Origin: Mycobacterium sp. | GTDB lineage: Bacteria > Actinomycetota > Actinomycetes > Mycobacteriales > Mycobacteriaceae | DNA: 9,756 nt | Direction of reading: 5' to 3' | Assembly: GCA_018500005.2 (NCBI GenBank) | Contig: JAHBAP020000232.1 | Coordinates: forward strand, 1 to 9,756 | Shown: positions 5,338 to 9,756 of the stretch, piece by piece | Layout: every line of letters begins with the position of its first letter | Numbering within the stretch: position 1 is the first letter of the stretch | The notes under the pieces: generated by a model | Databases searched by the model: none | The model's input: only the letters and a program-made list of their open reading frames with translations | Told to the model about the DNA's origin: nothing | Translations under genes and position numbers: made by a program

Positions 5338-6675
5338 GTGCGTCTTCCAGCCCTTCCGGCGCCTCGATTCATCGCCCCGTTCTTCGGCGGTCTGTACGCC
5401 GCCGCGTACGGGATCGGCGGTCAGCAGTTGGTTGGCCAGTTGGTTCGGCGGGTCGGGCCGGTGGTGGCGTTGCCCGTCCTGGGCTACGGGCCGGTGGTCG
5501 CCGTCGCCGATCCGACCCTGGTCAAGCAGGTCTTCGCAGCCAAACCGGACGTGCTGCTCGGCGGGGAAGGGGTGGGGCCGGCCGGGGCCATCTACGGCCC
5601 AAGATCGATGTTCGTCCAAGAGGAACCCGAGCACCTGCGTCGGCGCAAACTGCTCACCCCGCCGCTGCACGGCCAGGTGTTGGCCGGCTACGTGCCGATC
5701 ATCGAGGAGGCCACCCGTTCCGCCATGGCCGACTGGCCGGCCGGTCGCCCCATGCGGATGCTGGAGGCGGCGCGCGAACTCACCCTCGAGGTGATCGTTC
5801 GAATCATGTTCGGCATCGACGATCCCGACGAGGTCACGCGGTTGGGTGCCCCGTTCGACGATCTGCTGGTGCTGGCGATCTCCGAGGAAACACCTGTGCG
5901 GTACGCCGCCCGGCGGCTCGGCGCGCTGCGGACCTGGGGGCGCCTGCGCGGCATCAACAGACGCATCGACGACGTGCTGATGCCGATGATCGCCGCCCGC
6001 CGCGAGGACCCCAGTCGGCAGGCCGGCATTCTCGGGATGCTGGTCGATGCCCGAACCGAGGACCGGGAAGGGCTGTCCGACAGGGAGATTCGCGACGATC
6101 TCGTCACGTTGGTGCTGGCCGGACATGAGACCACGGCCACCACACTGGCGTGGGTGATCGACCTGCTCCTGCACCACCCCGATGTGCTGCAGAAGGTGCG
6201 CGACGAGGCCGAGAACGGTGGCAGTGCCTTCACCGAGGCGGCTATCAACGAAACCCTGCGGCTGTGGCCGCCGGCGCCGATCACCGGACGGATGACGGCT
6301 GGCCGCTACCAACTCGGCGATTACACCCTGGAGCCCGGCACCCGAATCGTGCTGCTGCTCGACGCCGTCAACCGGGACCCCGACAGCTACCCCGACCCGG
6401 ACGAGTTCCGTCCGGAACGGTTTCTGAGCACCCGCCCGCCGTCGCACGCCTGGATCCCGTTCGGCGGCGGCATCAAACGCTGTATCGGTGCGGCCTTCGC
6501 GATGTGCGAACTGGTCACCGTCCTGCACACCCTGCTTCGGGAAGGCCGACTCGAACCGGTCAGCGCCAGGCCCGAGGTGCCACCGTGGCGCGCGGCGCCG
6601 GTTCTGGTGCCCCGCAACGGAACCCGGGTGCGGTTCTGGCCGTCAGAAGAACTGGTTGACGGCCGCAGCCTCTGA
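5338..6675 (+). CDS. Cytochrome P450 monooxygenase (bacterial class I type)
   Basis: The 445-residue product is a complete soluble P450. Visible landmarks are the C-helix HLRRRK (99-104), the I-helix oxygen-activation motif AGHETT (261-266), the K-helix ExxR as ETLR (305-308), FRPERF (357-362), and the heme-binding loop FGGGIKRCIG (375-384) with Cys382 as the expected axial thiolate. It resembles the mycobacterial CYP135/CYP138 type in style, but I cannot fix the subfamily. Substrate is unknown; lipid or sterol-like molecules are common for such enzymes. It needs an electron-transfer partner, and no ferredoxin or reductase gene is in the window. The GTG start at 5338 fits the N terminus and the -10 placement. 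It is divergent from the PE-PPE hydrolase, and its last 33 bp overlap the convergent membrane-protein gene. Confidence 0.95.
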   Translation: MRLPALPAPRFIAPFFGGLYAAAYGIGGQQLVGQLVRRVGPVVALPVLGYGPVVAVADPTLVKQVFAAKPDVLLGGEGVGPAGAIYGPRSMFVQEEPEHLRRRKLLTPPLHGQVLAGYVPIIEEATRSAMADWPAGRPMRMLEAARELTLEVIVRIMFGIDDPDEVTRLGAPFDDLLVLAISEETPVRYAARRLGALRTWGRLRGINRRIDDVLMPMIAARREDPSRQAGILGMLVDARTEDREGLSDREIRDDLVTLVLAGHETTATTLAWVIDLLLHHPDVLQKVRDEAENGGSAFTEAAINETLRLWPPAPITGRMTAGRYQLGDYTLEPGTRIVLLLDAVNRDPDSYPDPDEFRPERFLSTRPPSHAWIPFGGGIKRCIGAAFAMCELVTVLHTLLREGRLEPVSARPEVPPWRAAPVLVPRNGTRVRFWPSEELVDGRSL

Positions 6676-7236
6676 ACCCACCTGCACGGTGGAGTAGCCG
6701 AGGCCGATGTAGGTCAGTACGACGAGGGTCATGGCTGCCGCCAGCAGGCTGTCGGCCGCGCTGCTGCGGATCACCAGTCCGATCACCGCCCCGACGATGA
6801 TCAGGCACTGGAACACCAGGTCGAGGTCGAAACCCTGGTGACCGATCAGGAAGCTGTGCAACAGGTTGACCGCCACCATCGCGATGAGCACCCCGAAGAA
6901 GATCGGCCGCACCCGGGCGAATGTCGCGGCCGGGGACGACGCCGAATCCCACCGCGACTCCGGCAACAGGAACGACATCACCAGGATGCCCGCCGGAACG
7001 GCCAGGAAGGCCAGCAGTTCCAGGATCGAGACCACTTCGACGGTGTCGCGGTAGTAGGTAACCGCCAGCCAGACTTGGACGACCAGGGCAAGCAGGAACA
7101 CCTGCCACAGCATCGCGGGTAGGAACGGACGGCGGTCGGATATGTCCGCCCGGGCCCACTCCCGCACCCCGATCGCCAGTTCCTGCAGGACCTGTCCGAA
7201 CGACATGCCGAGAATGACGGTGTAGAACCACCACAT
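6643..7236 (-). CDS. Polytopic (about six-helix) membrane protein, unknown function
   Basis: From ATG 7236 the product is 197 residues with about six hydrophobic helices (near 2-24, 39-62, 68-91, 110-131, 138-157 and 163-183). The helix-1 start (MWWFYTVILGMSFGQVL) and the loop before helix 2 (RRPFLPAMLWQVF) recall an unnamed bacterial family of small membrane proteins; this is an impression, not a firm assignment. No catalytic motif, metal site or transporter signature is evident. An alternative GTG at 7287 would add 17 residues and overlap the upstream gene by 16 nt; I prefer the ATG because the hydrophobic N terminus begins there, though neither start has a good ribosome-binding site. It lies 35 nt after the Rv0358-like gene on the same strand, so probably in one operon. 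Its last 33 bp overlap the convergent P450 gene. Confidence 0.75.
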   Translation of the reverse strand: MWWFYTVILGMSFGQVLQELAIGVREWARADISDRRPFLPAMLWQVFLLALVVQVWLAVTYYRDTVEVVSILELLAFLAVPAGILVMSFLLPESRWDSASSPAATFARVRPIFFGVLIAMVAVNLLHSFLIGHQGFDLDLVFQCLIIVGAVIGLVIRSSAADSLLAAAMTLVVLTYIGLGYSTVQVGSEAAAVNQFF

Positions 7237-7271
7237 CCGGCGATGATGGCACGGCAGGGTTCGATTCCGGC

Positions 7272-9756
<2,485 letters not shown>

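Noticed and set aside
5269..6528. Long open frame antisense to the P450 (over 400 codons)
   Set aside because: The composition is that of a GC-rich antisense shadow (His/Gln/Gly/Arg-rich), with no recognisable domain; the sense strand carries all P450 motifs.

Overview
The window looks like chromosomal DNA of a mycobacterium, probably a fast-growing Mycolicibacterium-type species. It is GC-rich throughout and uses GTG as well as ATG starts. It carries a PE-PPE-domain secreted hydrolase, a mycobacterial-type cytochrome P450, a DUF3151 gene, and the fba-to-purA neighbourhood that I know from Mycobacterium tuberculosis (Rv0363c to Rv0356c). Ortholog names rest on remembered gene order and sequence, not on a search.

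Layout: the 3' end of fba (+, 1-119) is followed by a 36-bp tandem repeat that runs into a small single-pass membrane protein gene (+, 137-685). Its stop is shared palindromically with an Rv0361-like membrane protein (-, 680-1438). A 101-bp divergent spacer leads to the DUF3151 gene (+, 1540-1956, Rv0360c-like), which converges on a CDF metal transporter (-, 1966-2859). A 156-bp spacer with a strong hairpin separates this from a site-2-protease-type M50 peptidase (-, 3016-3795, Rv0359-like) and, upstream of it on the same strand, a secreted PE-PPE hydrolase (-, 3845-5293). A very short 44-bp divergent spacer with a palindromic -10-like element separates the hydrolase from a cytochrome P450 (+, 5338-6675). 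The P450 end overlaps a polytopic membrane protein (-, 6643-7236), which lies downstream of an Rv0358-like gene (-, 7272-7868). Divergent from that is purA (+, 7964-9259), overlapped by 4 nt with a hotdog-fold thioesterase-like gene (+, 9256 to the window end, Rv0356c-like) that carries a 39-bp in-frame tandem repeat.

Taken together, a conserved backbone (fba, Rv0361, Rv0360c, Rv0359, Rv0358, purA, Rv0356c) appears interrupted by accessory genes: the small repeat-bearing membrane protein where M. tuberculosis has mgtE, the CDF transporter, the PE-PPE/P450 divergent pair, and the polytopic membrane protein. No transposase, integrase, tRNA, rRNA or CRISPR array is visible. I see no clear defence or other wholly new multi-gene system. 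The most interesting items are the two in-frame repeat expansions at gene junctions, the apparently bidirectional PE-PPE/P450 promoter, and the possible degenerate lipid-kinase fold of the Rv0358-like protein.
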